DNA of 64,000 bases from Symsagittifera roscoffensis (GCF_963678635.1 NC_087062.1:44036395-44100394), one strand, 5' to 3'. Shown: positions 12,402-24,514, counted from the first letter of the stretch. Notes: generated by a model from the letters alone, not told the origin. Numbers and translations are program-made.

Positions 12402-12767
12402 ATGTCGCCAAATCCAACCAATTACACCCAAGCCTCTGATTCGCCGAACCCAATGACCAATCAGAAACCAAAGATAACGAACGGAGCCCCGCCGGCTAAA
12501 CCAATCAGAGGCGTCACTATCAACCAAAACACGGGTCAAAAGGGTAACTCGCTACCTCTCAACGGGTCTAACTCAGTTGGAACGACAACTATGACACGAA
12601 ACGACCTTGATTTGGGTTTCTCGGAAACGAGTTTACTAGCCACGAGTCGAATGGACGCAACAGTGGTGACGACAGCCGACAACAACAACCCCCCTTGTTC
12701 TGTGAATCGTAGACAGGTTAACGGGGTGCTAAAGAATAGTGGGGGTGCTGGCAAGGGGTACGCAGAG
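12402..12767 (+). CDS. Exon 1 of the unknown membrane protein
   Basis: This exon has 122 codons and ends AAG GGG TAC GCA GAG before a GTCACG donor, phase 0. The frame stays open past the donor to 12911, but the splice joins exactly to exon 2, and the read-through sequence becomes AT-rich and intron-like. An upstream noncoding exon cannot be excluded. Confidence 0.6.
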
Positions 12768-14667
12768 GTCACGTGTGAAGACGACTCAGCAGAATGCCAG
12801 AAAAACGCAACAGTTAGCTCAAAAACTATCAGATTTATGACAAAATTTTATCTTGGAAGTTTTTCCAGTCAAATTTGCTTTTTATATAACCCTAGTCAGT
12901 CTAGATATTAACTAGCACTCCGAACTGCAGACGAACTACGCCGGCCGATTTCCAATTTTTTTTACACGCAACAATTTCTAAACGTTAGCAACCAGTCATA
13001 GCATTTTGTGAATGTTCAAATTTTGCATTTAAAACCCCTTTGCCCCCTGAAATCGGCCTCTTAGCTCTGGTGCATTATTATCGATATTCACATCGCCTCT
13101 GCCAAAAAATTGGAAAAATTGATTTTTCTTGATAGTTTTTTCTATTGATCTAAACTATTTATGCAATTCTTTTTTGGGTGAAGTGCTTGCGTTTCTTTTT
13201 CAGGTGAAGTGTAAGCCGGCCGTGAACTGCTTCAAGCTGCGTGAGTTCCAGAGGGACAACAGTAGCCACATGAGCAGCAATGAACAGTCCATGTTCTACA
13301 CGGCCATGGCAGAACTGGAACAGATTCAACCGAGGTCAGAATCAGATCGGGCTTACTTCCTTCGAAGCACCACATCCCTTTGTACTATTTTGAGATATCC
13401 ATTTTTGACTGACTGACCCAAAAAAAATTTTCTAAGGGCGCCTTTGGCGCCAAAATATACTAAACTTGAGGGGGGAGCGCGCGCCGAAAAAAAAACGCGT
13501 TTTTTTAATCAAAATTTTCCAAAAAAAATTCTCCAAAAAGGCAGAAAGTTTGATCAAAATGGGGGCTTTATAGTGATTTGGGAGAGCTCCAGAAAATCAA
13601 TTTGCTCGACCTGAAAAAGAGGCCGACAAATTTTTGATTTTTTTGAACGCTTTTTGGAGATGTTTTAAAAAAATAATGAGCGGTGCTGATTTAATTTAAT
13701 TTAATTTACCATCTACATTACAACAGTAATGAATACTATTATAAGGCATGGAGGGTGACCCAAAGAGAATTTCATCTCATCGAGTGGGACTAGACCTGGC
13801 GAGATAAAGCTTTTTATCTCAAGCCAGCTTTTTATCTCAAGCTGGCTAGACCTGGCGAGATAAAAATTCATATTTTGAGTTGTTTCTGAACGCAATCTCA
13901 GCCAGGGTCGCAATACAATATAGTATAAATTATATGCTACCGGCAAAATGACATAAGAACGCTGATTTTTTGTGAAGTTTTAATTCAAATCACTTACGAA
14001 AGGATTAGGAGTTTAAGTTCTCCAGATAATTATTGTTAAAATTAATAGTTCATGACATTTAGATCTCGACTTGCCAATTGTGAGTTGGTGTTCTTCGGAC
14101 CCGACCCAGAAGGATTCAACCCCGTGTTCTATGCCGGTGAGAAGATTTTTTTTGTGGTTCTTGATCAGAAAATTGAAAAAACTCGATAGATCAGATTCCT
14201 CTTACATTAATTAATCAAATAGTTTGAAGAACCTGTGTATAAGTGAAATTGCTACATTGCTGAATTGACTACTAACTCATTCATGCTTTTCCGTCACAAG
14301 TTTTGACCATGCATAAGCTCCAAATTTACGAATGGACAACGAAGTAAGTAGCTTTGAGCTGAGCCTGTTTTGATTAAATGTTCTAGGCTCTCGGCGGAAC
14401 AAATACCTGTGCGTGTGGCAGGAGGACCGACAGTCGGCACTGTTCATCAGTCGGGGGGACCAGCCGACAGACTTCATGTCTCGTCCCTTCGTCATCTCCT
14501 ACTGTCTCATAGTGGCCTTCCTCCTCCTACTCGCATACCAGTATTGGCTCATCAAGTACGTCATAGAGTTCACTCTCGACAAGTTCCTCGCGCAGCCAAT
14601 CAGATTCGAGATGATGGAGTCCAGCTCACTCACCCTTCGTGCTAAGATACTCGGACCACAGAAATAG
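12402..14667 (+). CDS. Four-exon gene, single-pass membrane protein of unknown family
   Basis: Exons 12402-12767, 13204-13334, 14063-14136 and 14387-14667 join in phase 0, 2 and 1 to give 283 residues. All introns are GT-AG; the first two donors are GTCA-type. Residues 1-122 are low-complexity and rich in Asn, Pro, Thr and Ser, so probably disordered. Residues 123-190 contain CKPAVNCFKL and LVFFGPDPEGFNPVFYAG. A hydrophobic span at about 225-246 (VISYCLIVAFLLLLAYQYWL) is the only membrane segment, followed by about 37 residues. There is no cleavable signal peptide. The span and the acidic/basic residues around it loosely recall TMEM151 proteins, but I cannot establish this. A poly(A) signal lies 75 bases after the stop. 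The start is the first in-frame ATG of the open region (context ACAATGTCG). Confidence 0.7.
13204..13334 (+). CDS. Exon 2 of the unknown membrane protein
   Basis: The acceptor is TTTTTCAG before GTGAAGTGT; the donor is GAG before GTCAGA, leaving phase 2. It encodes VKCKPAVNCFKLREF and a Ser/Asn/Gln-rich stretch ending ELEQIQPR. Composition is much more GC-rich than the flanks, as for a real exon. Confidence 0.75.
13397..13690 (+). mobile_element. hAT-like MITE fragment in intron 2
   Basis: The block TGACTGACCC ... GGCGCCTTTGGCGCCAAAATA ... GGGGGGAGCGCGCG ... GGGGGCTTTATAGTGATTTGGGAG matches the interior of the copies at 37.9-38.2 kb and 55.6-55.7 kb, in the same orientation. The CAGGGG termini are not seen, so it is a partial copy. 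Confidence 0.55.
13788..13868 (+). repeat. Short tandem duplication with inverted parts
   Basis: CTAGACCTGGCGAGATAAA occurs twice and GCTTTTTATCTCAAGC occurs twice between the two copies. GAGATAAA and TTTATCTC are inverted partners, so the block can fold into hairpins. It sits in intron 2 of the membrane-protein gene. Confidence 0.6.
14063..14136 (+). CDS. Exon 3 of the unknown membrane protein
   Basis: This 74-base exon has acceptor CATTTAG and donor GCCG before GTGAGA. It encodes SRLANCELVFFGPDPEGFN and then PVFYAG across the junction. Phases 2 in and 1 out match both neighbours. Confidence 0.7.
14387..14667 (+). CDS. Exon 4 (last) of the unknown membrane protein
   Basis: The acceptor is GTTCTAG. 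The exon encodes SRRNKYLCVWQEDRQSALF, the membrane span, and a tail ending RAKILGPQK then TAG. A second open frame in another phase across this exon is a shadow. Confidence 0.75.
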
Positions 14668-14741
14668 TATACCCATCTAATGAAAGTCATCATAAAATCA
14701 AATCTGTTTCCAACACGCCCCTAAAAGTTCTTCGTTGAAAA

Positions 14742-14747
14742 AATAAA
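14742..14747 (+). terminator. Poly(A) signal AATAAA
   Basis: The canonical AATAAA lies 75 bases downstream of the TAG at 14665-14667, in the expected orientation. Confidence 0.6.
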
Positions 14748-14749
14748 TT

Positions 14750-16600
14750 CAATGCATTTTTCTACAAATCTTTTTAACAAATACAAAATAGGTAGTCTTT
14801 TCAAACAATTAAGGCTTCTCTATTCGATTAACTTATCAATCCACCAAAAAAATATACACAAGCGGCTCTAAATGTATCGGCAACAACGCGTAACTTTTAC
14901 AGCTCTCTAGGTTTTCATGGGATCTGAAAACAGATTTTCATAAGCTGAGACCCTTAAACTTAAATATATCCCAATTAATTTACACAAATCCTGTACCTGG
15001 TTAAGTTGACAATCCGATGAGTTAGTTTTTTCCCATTTATTTTATTTTCAAATCATGACTGAATCTTTCAAATCTCGAAGTTGACCCTCATTTGTGCAAT
15101 TATATTGAGTTTTGGTTGTAGCTTAGAAGCAATAAAAAGTAATATAGTTTTCCAAATGTGTCTTTTTGGAGTGAATCAGGGTGAATAGTTTATTACTACA
15201 TTAATAGATATTGCACCGAGAAAAAATGATACCACCTTTGTTGCCAATTTACGACATACATTTTGAGCTGACTGACCTTAAAAAATTCTACAGGAGCTTT
15301 AAGTGTCAATGATTATTATTTTGTCAAAAAACCGACATTTTATTCAAAACTTATTAAGATGACATAAAAGACCATCAAAAAATTATCTTATTTCGAATAA
15401 AAGTCGTAACCAGTATAACCGGTTGTTGTGCACGTAGCACAGAATGTTCCGACCACATTCGTAAAGCACTACAAAAAAAAAACTGTCTGATCTTCAAGTT
15501 AGCGTCGTTTCTTCTGCGTGATGTGATTAAAGAAGTATACAAATGCGTAGAAAGTTCGTGAATTAGTTCGTATTTAAGTTTGTTTGAAAATTGTTATGGC
15601 CAAGAACGCGCTCAATAAAGGTTCCAAATATGTTTTTTTTTTCGTAAAATCTAGTGTTTTTTTAGCCTGAATAGCCAATACTTATAAAAAGCGACCGTTA
15701 CTGGATCGCTTTACTCGCTCGAAATTGGAATAAAAACCCAAAATTTAAACCGTTTTTCTCAACACTGCAATTTTATAGGAAATTTTATAATGTCGCTGGA
15801 ATCACGACTGAAAAGGATTTAATCTGATATATCATTCGACCCATACCTGGTTTTGCGTGGGAAACAAAAAGAAAAAACTAAAACACCCGAATACACAGTT
15901 TTTCAACATTTTTCAAATGATAAGACTCTCAGAAAGATCAAAAGAAATTTAAAAACTAAATTACGAACATTGAAAAAGAAAATGGAACAAAAAACGAATA
16001 GGCCCAAATTTTACTGTGGAAACATGTAAGACGTTTCATTGTCAATAGTTGTGCAATACATGCAAAGACATTACAACCTGATCGGTGAAGATTAAAACTT
16101 TACCAAAATATGCTTGAAATCAATAAACTTTTTAAAAAACAAGTCTGAAGTTCATTCACTTTCACGTTTCACGAAAAAATTATTTCCTTCTTTTTTTTGG
16201 ATCAGTCTGTGCCTTAGCAACGATTTTAAAATCAGTTCAACTGAAACAGTTGCCTTCCCTTGTGTGATATCATACGAGGCTATCTTAATGGAAAACTAAT
16301 TTATAATTCCGAAGAATTTAATTGCTAATCGAATTAAAAGTTTTATCTGTAGAAACAGCTGAGATCTACGTAGATTCATGTTAGTCTAACCACTCGGCGG
16401 TATACCGAAGGTTTTAAATACAGTGACCTCGGACAAGGGTTTAATATAAATAGAATAGTTCGCTGAAGGTTACATGACGTTACTGCTATTGCAGTAGCAG
16501 GATCACATACCCCCTCGAGTAAACCTTTTCTTCTTGATTATGGAATTAATTTGTACTAACAATAAGAGCTTTTAGTCTCAGTTTAAAAAAAGTGTTTAAA
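14750..16600. other. Intergenic AT-rich DNA
   Basis: I see no gene or element boundary. Short open frames are in AT-rich noncoding-like sequence. Confidence 0.55.
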
Positions 16601-16619
16601 TTCAATTGTAAAGTTTTTT

Positions 16620-17300
16620 CAGTTGGATTCTTTAATCTTCGTCCGGTTCTATCCTCCAACTGGGGTTCCAGTCTACTCCTTCGTCTAAGGTGTCATATCC
16701 GATTTTGCGTCTGAACAGATGTCTTTCCAGGAGCTTCAGTCGCGTTTAGATTGGTCTTTCGTTCCGCGTTTTGAATGCGTTGTTCGCCGTCGATATTATT
16801 GCAGAGCCGCCTTTTGAAGTGCTCCTTCTGAAAAATTTTCCTCGAGATTTTTTTGATGGAATTCTTGACTGGGTCCCTAAAGCGTTGGGGTTATTTACTC
16901 TTCGTTGGTCGTGAGCTTCTCCTGACCCCGGTGTGCCAAGGTTTATCATTCTGCCGGCGCTAAATTCCAATTTTGGAAGGTGTCTAGGGTATTTTCGGTC
17001 TTAGTGGACATATCCACTTTCTTCAGTTTATCCTTTTGCTGTTTCCGGGGTGTTGAACTCGATGACGCATCTTTGTTAGTTTTCCTATTTTCTACGCCGC
17101 GTTGACTGGTTGCCGTTGCAGTTTTTCCTGCGTTTTTTTACCGTTTTCTTTTTTTTCTCGGCCTTTTTCAAAACGACTTCTTCTTGAGTTTCTGGTCCGC
17201 ACGACGAACCCGTTCCCCCTTTGTTCGGTTTAGCCCATTTGATGGCGAGGTTGAGACCCCCCAGCTTCTTCCTTGGAATCCAAGAATTTCTTGGAATGCC
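16620..17300 (-). pseudogene. Charged, coding-like remnant (probable LTR-element part)
   Basis: The minus strand carries coding-like sequence in shifting frames: 17333-17085 (82 codons, Lys-rich with KKAEKKKKTVKKRRK), a piece reading KKVDMSTKTENTLDTFQNWN near 17020, 16970-16746 (74 codons), and a last piece with GYDTLDEGVDWNPSW near 16650. The charged composition resembles the 3.1-3.9 kb tail of the first gypsy element. I recognise no domain, and the link to an element is inference. Confidence 0.4.
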
Positions 17301-17418
17301 AAAGTTCTTAAGTAAATATATGTAGAAAATCAATCAATCTCAGACCATTTTATAATATTCTTCGACAAAAAATAATTTTGAATGGACATTAGAACATCCA
17401 AAAAACTTTTTATGCTAT

Positions 17419-17604
17419 GTGCGATACCTCCAACAGGCAGAACTTAAATTCGCTACCCTTATGAGAGAATGTGAAGCCATACGAGAAACATTAAAAGGTT
17501 ATGAAATCTTAATTCTTGGATCAAAACATCCTACAGTTTTATTCACAGATCCTCAAACTCAAAATCAAAGAAAAATCACAACAACGTCAAACATCTCGCC
17601 TTAG
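17419..17604 (+). pseudogene. RNase H remnant of an LTR retrotransposon
   Basis: The 61-codon open stretch has AELKFATLMRECEAIRETLK followed by GYEILILGSKHPTVLFTDPQ. The Glu in an S/A-E-L-K-F context, the later GSKHP and the TDPQ follow the layout of the second half of retroelement RNase H (normally T-D-H/K). No RT lies upstream on this strand. It is a fragment and is followed at once by tandem repeats. Confidence 0.55.
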
Positions 17605-17614
17605 AAATCAACCA

Positions 17615-17995
17615 AGAAAAGATTATAAGACCTTTATTCCGCAATCTAAAATATTTGAGGAAATAGAATTTCATAAACCAGCTGATTAATTAGACAATAT
17701 AAAAAGCATTTAAGACTTTTATTCTAAAATCTAAAATATTAAAGAAAATAGAATTTCATAAACCACCTGATTAATAAGACAATAGAAAAAGCATATAAGA
17801 CTTTTATTCCACAAGCTAAAATTTTAAAGAAATTAGGATTTCATAAACCACCTGATTAAATAGACAAAAAAAATCCAGTAAATCCTATAGTTTATAATTT
17901 TCAGTAAAGATTATAAGACCTTTATTCCACAATCTGAAAAATTTAAGAAAGTAGAATTGCATAAACCACCTGATTAATTAGACAAAATAAAAAAC
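17615..17995 (+). repeat. Tandem repeat, about 84-bp unit, four copies
   Basis: Four copies of a unit with AAGACTTTTATTC, a TCTAAAATATTAAAGAAAATAG-like middle, and TTTCATAAACCACCTGATTAA follow one another; the fourth is offset by a short insertion at about 17870-17905. The first copy overlaps the sequence after the RNase H remnant, so the repeat probably arose by duplication of element sequence. Confidence 0.75.
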
Positions 17996-17999
17996 ATTT

Positions 18000-18110
18000 T
18001 CAGTCAACCCGTTCAATCTCCTCGTGAAAACTAGTTTAAAATCAGCCAATCAAACCGTTTAATCTCCTCGTGAAAACTAGTTTAAAATCGGCCAATCAAA
18101 TTAATTTGAA
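18000..18110 (+). repeat. Direct repeat, about 53 bp, with CCAATCAAA
   Basis: CAATCTCCTCGTGAAAACTAG and a following TTTAAAATCRGCCAATCAAA occur twice in a row. Tandem CCAAT-bearing repeats are typical of LTR U3 regions, but no second LTR copy was found, so a promoter role is only a suggestion. Confidence 0.5.
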
Positions 18111-20199
18111 ATCACGTATTTTCTCTAAACACCACAACTTTTATTAGCCGATACATCTCCATGGTGAACTAGATCTGCAATTATAAATTGAAGACCTGCG
18201 GTTCTAAAATAAGCAACACCTATCTATTTGGCAACTTAAATAAAAACCATATAAGCGTTGCAACCCTCTTCTATCATTCAGCAACAAAACCAACAAAATT
18301 GTCTCAACTTATACCCCGCAATTCCCCAAGAAAAATATTAAAGTAGCCTAAAAGTAAAATTCGACAAGATCACCTAAATAAATTTGTTCTACCTCGCAAA
18401 ACCCCCTAATCATTCCTCAAATAAAATCAAGACTTGGAAAGTTAACACATGAAACCCAGACTTCTTTCCACCAAAAACTCCTTATACACAAACCACTTGT
18501 CAAAAATCAATAAACAATTCGATCACACTTGGCTTCAACTCCAAAACAAAATTACTTTGACAAAGCAAATCACTTTTCAAATTCTTTTTTCAAACTCAGT
18601 TATACAAATAAAACTATTCTTTTCAATCTCTCTCTCAATTTTTTCAACACTTTCTCATTTTTGTATTTTTCTCATAACCGACTTTCTAGAACAAGCAATC
18701 CTATCTTTTGTAATTTTTCTGGCCAATTCCTTCTTTAATATTTCCTTATCTAAACCTAATTTTGTCTCTCCAAAACCATTGACCACCTAATCAGGTACAA
18801 AAATTGAAACTTTCATAAATGATACGAAGTCTTCTAAGTCAGAAAGACATTCCTGTTCTTTTCACAATTTTTCTAACTTATCTGATTTCTCTCATTTTAA
18901 CAATCCTTTAATGTAGAAAAAATCCATTAATTTGTTTGCATTAGCAATAGTTTTGCTTATTATTGTTGCAAAAGAATTTTATAAAAAACACAGACTTAAA
19001 TAAATCAAGCATATAAAATTTTCAAAAATGCTAATCCCCATCCTATTAAAGATTACCCACCAACCACTACATCCCAAAACCCACCGAAAACACCAACATC
19101 TGGTCAAACAAACCAACCCCAATCATCTTCACGTATCACATTTGTAGAAAACCTTTATGAAATTGAAGAAAGACACGCATCACTATCCGAACCATTAATA
19201 CCAGCCATTCGTCAAGCACCCCTAAGTGAACCACCATACGAGCCAATATATAACATCTACCCCTCACTTCAAAAAGACCTTAGTAGAACCAGACATCCAA
19301 GCCGAAACCAAAATTAAACAACTACAATAGATAGACAAATTATTCACCCACGACAAAATCGAAACTTCCAACATCAAGTGTTCATTTTAACATAGCCTCA
19401 TCACTATCATTGACCCATCTGGATCTTTCTAGTAATATAATACAAAGCACCCCTCCATCACTTCAAACAGTCTCGCAAGAAAACGCCCGAAATATTCCAT
19501 CAGATTATTTAGGTTCAACACCAAATTCTGAACAAATTTGTGAAAATCCCTTTAGCCCCCCTAGTTCATCACAAAGTTTTTCACATTGGATGACTAGAAT
19601 ATTTTCTCAAGGTGAACCAAACTTAGTTAATGATACAATAGACATTTCATCAGATACTTCCTAATCACTAACAGAAACTCTATCACTTCCATCCACAACT
19701 TCAGTCACAGGTCAAACACGATCAACTACTTTCCTACACTTTTCCCAAGCCAATTAACGATGAATATCGTGAACTACAAAGTACAAATACACCCCTACGC
19801 TTTTGAGTGGAACTCCTTTGTAATACGCTTCCCCTTTTTAGCCAACATCTAGATAACAATCGACTACATAATTGGGCACTAAATAGACTACAAAATAGAC
19901 ACGAGGTTCACAAGGACATACAAGAACAAGATATCCAAATTTTTGACCCTTAAATTTGAGATAACAGTAAAATTTAATAGTTTGGTGTATCATCCATTAC
20001 CACTAACCCCACCAAACATAACCGCTCAATCTTTTCCACCTCTATTTTTTACAGCAGAACTTATCTACAAATACGACAGATACACAAAAAAAGCAATAGG
20101 ATACATAACATTCTATAATCCCTTTTCAGGATTATCATACTCATTTATCTTTTAATAGTTTTCCTAATCAAAACTTTTTCCCCTCTTGTAATTTTAGAA

Positions 20200-22330
20200 C
20201 CTATACCTCATCCAAACCCTTCCCCCGAACAGGACCACAATACTTCCTTCTACACTTTATCATTGTGAAGATAAGCTATCAAAATTACTCCATAAACACG
20301 CAATTAATCAATTAACACAATGCGAATCCGATTCACAAAACAATGTATCAATAACTATAGTAGATACAATTTACTCAAAAGCCCGAGCTACAACTTTAAC
20401 AGAAATTAAATTTTCATCAAAATTATCAGAAAAGAATGTACATCCTTCAAAAGTTTCAAACAGCAATAAAAATAGACTCGATCGTGAAATTTTTATCAAA
20501 CTAATATCAAAAGACTTTTACACCTTAACTGCGAGGATTGCAAACTAATGTTTAAAAACGAGTCACAAAAAATCACAACTTTTAATAAAATAAATTTTCA
20601 AGTCTTCCCGGACTCTGCAAATTAAGCACAACTTGAACGTCAGCAAGATCATATAAAACTAGACGATGAATTTCACTATCACAGCGCACACGGATATTTA
20701 ACCTACGACTTACACGATAGAAAAAGGATACCACACATTGGAATAAACAACCTATCAAAAAGTAAAGCAGACACAAAAACTTCAGGCTACCAGGAAATAA
20801 TACTTTTCGGTTGAAAAATTCAATTAGAAATAAAATAATTAACACGAGACTTAAAAGATGATACCATGTTATATCATGGAAATCGCTTGCCGTGTAAAAC
20901 CGATCAAGGATATGGCGACCCCACTACACGAGCACAGGTAATCATAGTTTGATTCCCTGAAAACACATGTACCACATTTCAAGTCGCTAAAACTCACGCA
21001 GTATGATGAAAATTCACAAAAATTATTTCATAGAATCTAAATTTTTCGATAAAATCAATCCTAATCAAACTAGATCAAACCCACAGAAAAAAATAAATAT
21101 AGATGTTATTGAAAATAAATTAACACGTATTCAAATTCACCCTGAAACCGGAAAAGCTTGTAATTATCCCACACCACTTTTCAAAACACAATATTCAGAA
21201 ATTCTTGTCAAATACGACAAAAGTTTTGACATGAAAACAGGCAAATTAAATATTGATGCAGCACATCCATATCAAAATAGAGAATTTGAAAAATTCTACT
21301 TTGCAGTAACAACTTAAAAAATACAGCAAAGACCGGCCAAAAAACTCATCCAGAAACTAAAGATAGTACACGAAAACAAGAAGTTTCACTAATGAATAAC
21401 ACCTATTTTGGTGGAGGGCACTACGATATACATCTTAATATGAGACTAGATTATAGAAAAAGTAGAGTTTTCCCAGAAAAGTCACCCTCCTAATTAGAAG
21501 CACTTCATCTTTTATGTGAACTCGAAAGAACACAAATCCTACAATCACTCGCTTTAGCAGTACTTAAAATATCCTACGCAGGATATCTAATTTCAGGCAA
21601 CCGCTCTAATTTCATTGACTATGAAGGAAACATTCTTTGAATTACACATCCATTATAAATTTTTAAGCATTTTGTGTTTTTGAAGGCAAAAGATACCAAC
21701 GAATCCATATATTTATAAAAAACAAAGTACATTTTGTAGATACACTATCAAGACGAACATATTTTTGGGACCCAACTGTCTCGTATGGATCTGAAAATAG
21801 CGATAATGTATTTCAGCTTAATCCAAACGAAGATAAACATAATCTTCTCAACCCACATCCTACACTAATGTCACCCCAGAGCATGCGCCCAATTGCTTGT
21901 AACCCAAACATAGACCTACAGTCAATAGGTATTTACTGTAAATCCGATATACAACATCACATTCGAACGAAACGATGATAAGAACTTCTCAATAAAATGG
22001 ATACAATACAGAGACATGAGGGTTCTCAGATATTTTTTGGCAAGACTATAGCTGATACTTTAAAGATATTAAAGACTTTTAAACGGTGCAATACATTTAA
22101 ACGGTGCAAACTACCGACAACAATATATTTCATCAATAAATTTTTTTAGTTATGTCAAAATCAAAAATGAACTCATGGTTTTTCACGGATAGCCCTTCTA
22201 TATAATAGAAAGATTGACTATATTATGTTTTTTTTTTGGATTTCGCTTTTCACTTCTGATACATACAAAAATCATTGACAGGTAAGCGTAACACGCATTC
22301 TGTTTGCAGGATTTTTTGGAATACTTTCCA
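20200..22330 (+). pseudogene. Envelope-like gene remnant
   Basis: Several plus-strand pieces in shifting frames look like parts of a secreted or envelope glycoprotein carried by LTR elements: a helical Ser/Lys-rich stretch near 20340-20550, a Cys-containing GDPTTRAQVI stretch near 20910, a 104-codon open piece at 21003-21317 with KLTRIQIHPETGKACNYPTP, a stretch with GNRSNFIDYEG near 21600, and a hydrophobic segment near 22220. Stops, including a TGA where Trp would be natural near 20950, break it many times. The env call is from position, Cys and glycan-like content and general similarity to env-bearing invertebrate gypsy elements. A host gene relic is less likely. No product is expected. Confidence 0.45.
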
Positions 22331-22724
22331 ACTCAATTGAGAAAATCCTCCTTGATGTTCAGATTAACGAATTTAACAAAAAGCCATCTATGAAACCAAA
22401 CAAAGACGATACACAGCCTTTAATCACCCTTTATCTTTAGTCCCACAAAATTATAGGAATACTATTGTAACCACTGAACATACCTCTCCAGATAGTAATT
22501 TCCCACGAAGTCAATTATCTTATATAACACTCATTCAGCAAAATATTGTCGACACACATGAACTAATTGTAGAACAATCACACACAATAAATTTTCGTTC
22601 TCAAACAATCTTCTCTTTAGCCCACAATGAGCCGACAGATTGGATACCTCAACCGTTCTCCTTCCTGTCCATCAAACCTCCAACGACAACCTCAGACCTC
22701 GCCTACCCAGTTTTTCTCCCCTAC

Positions 22725-23122
22725 TTCTCCCCTACCCAGTTTTTCTTCTAACTAACCACGCATGGACTTAGACAATTCAAACCAAACAATTTATAACACC
22801 ATATCTAAATTTAATAATTCTGATGTAGAAACCCCTGACAAATTCCTTGACTCCGAACCTAGCTCTACAAGTTTTTCCCAACCACTTTTACAACCCATCA
22901 TTTCCCCGCTTCCTAATGAAACCTTCTCCCCTACCCAGTTTTTCTTCTAACTAACCACGCATAGACTCAGACGATCAAACCAAACAATTAATAACACCTT
23001 ATCTAAATTTCATAATTCTGATGTAGAAACCCCTTACAAAATTCTTGACTCCGAGCCTAGCTCTACAAGTTTGTCCCAACCACCTTTACAACCCATCGTT
23101 TCCCCGCTTCCTAATGAAACCT
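22725..23122 (+). repeat. Tandem duplication, 199-bp unit, two copies
   Basis: The segment from TTCTCCCCTACCCAGT at 22725 to CCTAATGAAACC at 22923 is repeated from 22924 with period 199 bases and few changes. Because 199 is not a multiple of three, the duplication shifts the frame. It encodes a Ser/Pro-rich stretch in the A/C-rich element. Confidence 0.85.
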
Positions 23123-23507
23123 CTTCCTCCCCCTTCATACACTGACGCTACCCCTTTCCTTTTCCTACAACAACACCTTCATGACACAATTGTTGCATTA
23201 ACAAATCCTCAACTCATTCTGTTCAAATTACACCGAGAAGAACACAAAGAGTTTTTGAACGAAAGCACCGTAACACTACACCTCAATTCTTTTTTAGTCG
23301 TCCACGTTCATCCCAATTATATTCCCACTGCCCGCAACACATTAACACCCCAAAAAAATTTTTCACAATTTATCGCCCCCCCCCCAAATAACATACTAAA
23401 CAACAGACTATGGAAACCAGCTGAACTTTTTTTGTTGATGAAAATGTGCTAGTTCCCCCACTCTCTGGATCACCTACTACAACTTAACTAACCCACTGGA
23501 GCTTCCT

Positions 23508-23936
23508 TTGAAACATAAACCCGAAGATAATGAACTTTATAATTCCATCATTCACCAACTCACCACCGCGCTTAGCCAAAACCAATTCATTGCCATCGCT
23601 TTAAATCAAACATTAAATCGAGTCAAATCAACACGCGATAATCGATTTTTGATTAAGCATTACGATCATACCGTCACCAGATACATGGAAGATACGCCAC
23701 ACGAAAACAATCCAAACACTTATCCTCAACTAACAGAAATTTTTTTCATTAAATCAGAATATCTATTTCATCTAGATAGCACAAAGAAGAAATTTGACAA
23801 TATAATCGCTGACTCATTTGCAAACAACGAGGTTTACGAGCCATTTTTCAAAATATTTAATCGTTTAGCACTAACATTTAACTTCCTTAAACAAAAAGAA
23901 AGAGATATTCAGCGCTCAAACGAATTAATGCTATAA
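23508..23936 (+). pseudogene. Unassigned 142-codon open frame in the A/C-rich element
   Basis: The frame starts MKHKPEDNELYNSIIHQL and ends RSNELML. It looks helical and is rich in Asn, Thr and Ile. It is preceded, in a different frame, by a Pro-rich open region at 23045-23452. I find no zinc knuckle, protease or other motif. It may be a gag-like or accessory product of the retroelement; it is listed as pseudogene because its surroundings are decayed. Confidence 0.35.
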
Positions 23937-24514
23937 ATAAAACAAACCCACACGTACACATATCATAGATTCAAACAGAAACACTACATAACCAACTCAC
24001 CATCCCGTAACCTACATCATCGTTTCATGTTCAAAAAATCAAAGGAAACATCACCATTTTATTGAATTTCACATTTTGCATCAAATCTACTAACTTACAC
24101 GGCATCCTCCGTTATTGTGATCCCATCCGACAGAAAATATTTTTTGCCCACTGACCAACACTTTCCCAATCGACGACGCCCGTCTAATCATCATTTTTCA
24201 CAGCCCATTGAAATAACCCTGCTCGAACCAATTCACAATACTAATTTCAATCATAAACTTTTTAACCTAATTCAAAACACAAATCAAGATACTTTTCAAC
24301 ACTTACCGAAGAAGTAAAAATCATCAGAGCGCTTGAAGTTTTTTGGCCTCTGCTACGCACTAAAAATGTTATCCTCATGCTTGCTAAGCTTCTAGTTACA
24401 TCAAACACCATCAAGACCAACTTCCCCCATGGTTTTTTCCCCGAAACCGAACCCTCGTAAGAATAAATTTTATTATTTTTACAAACACATTATTGAAACT
24501 ACATAAAACTAAAT

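Larger units (their letters stand above)
18111..24480 (+). mobile_element. A/C-rich, G-poor LTR-element remnants with env-like part
   Basis: The whole interval has a strongly A- and C-rich plus strand, unlike the flanking host DNA, and broken open frames all on that strand. Recognisable parts are a Pro/Ser-rich open frame at 19020-19320, an open frame at 19410-19664, an env-like region at about 20200-22330 and unassigned frames at 22380-23936. No integrase or RT is visible, so the element is deleted or several insertions are superposed. It is flanked by the RNase H fragment on the left and the TACA array on the right. Confidence 0.55.
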
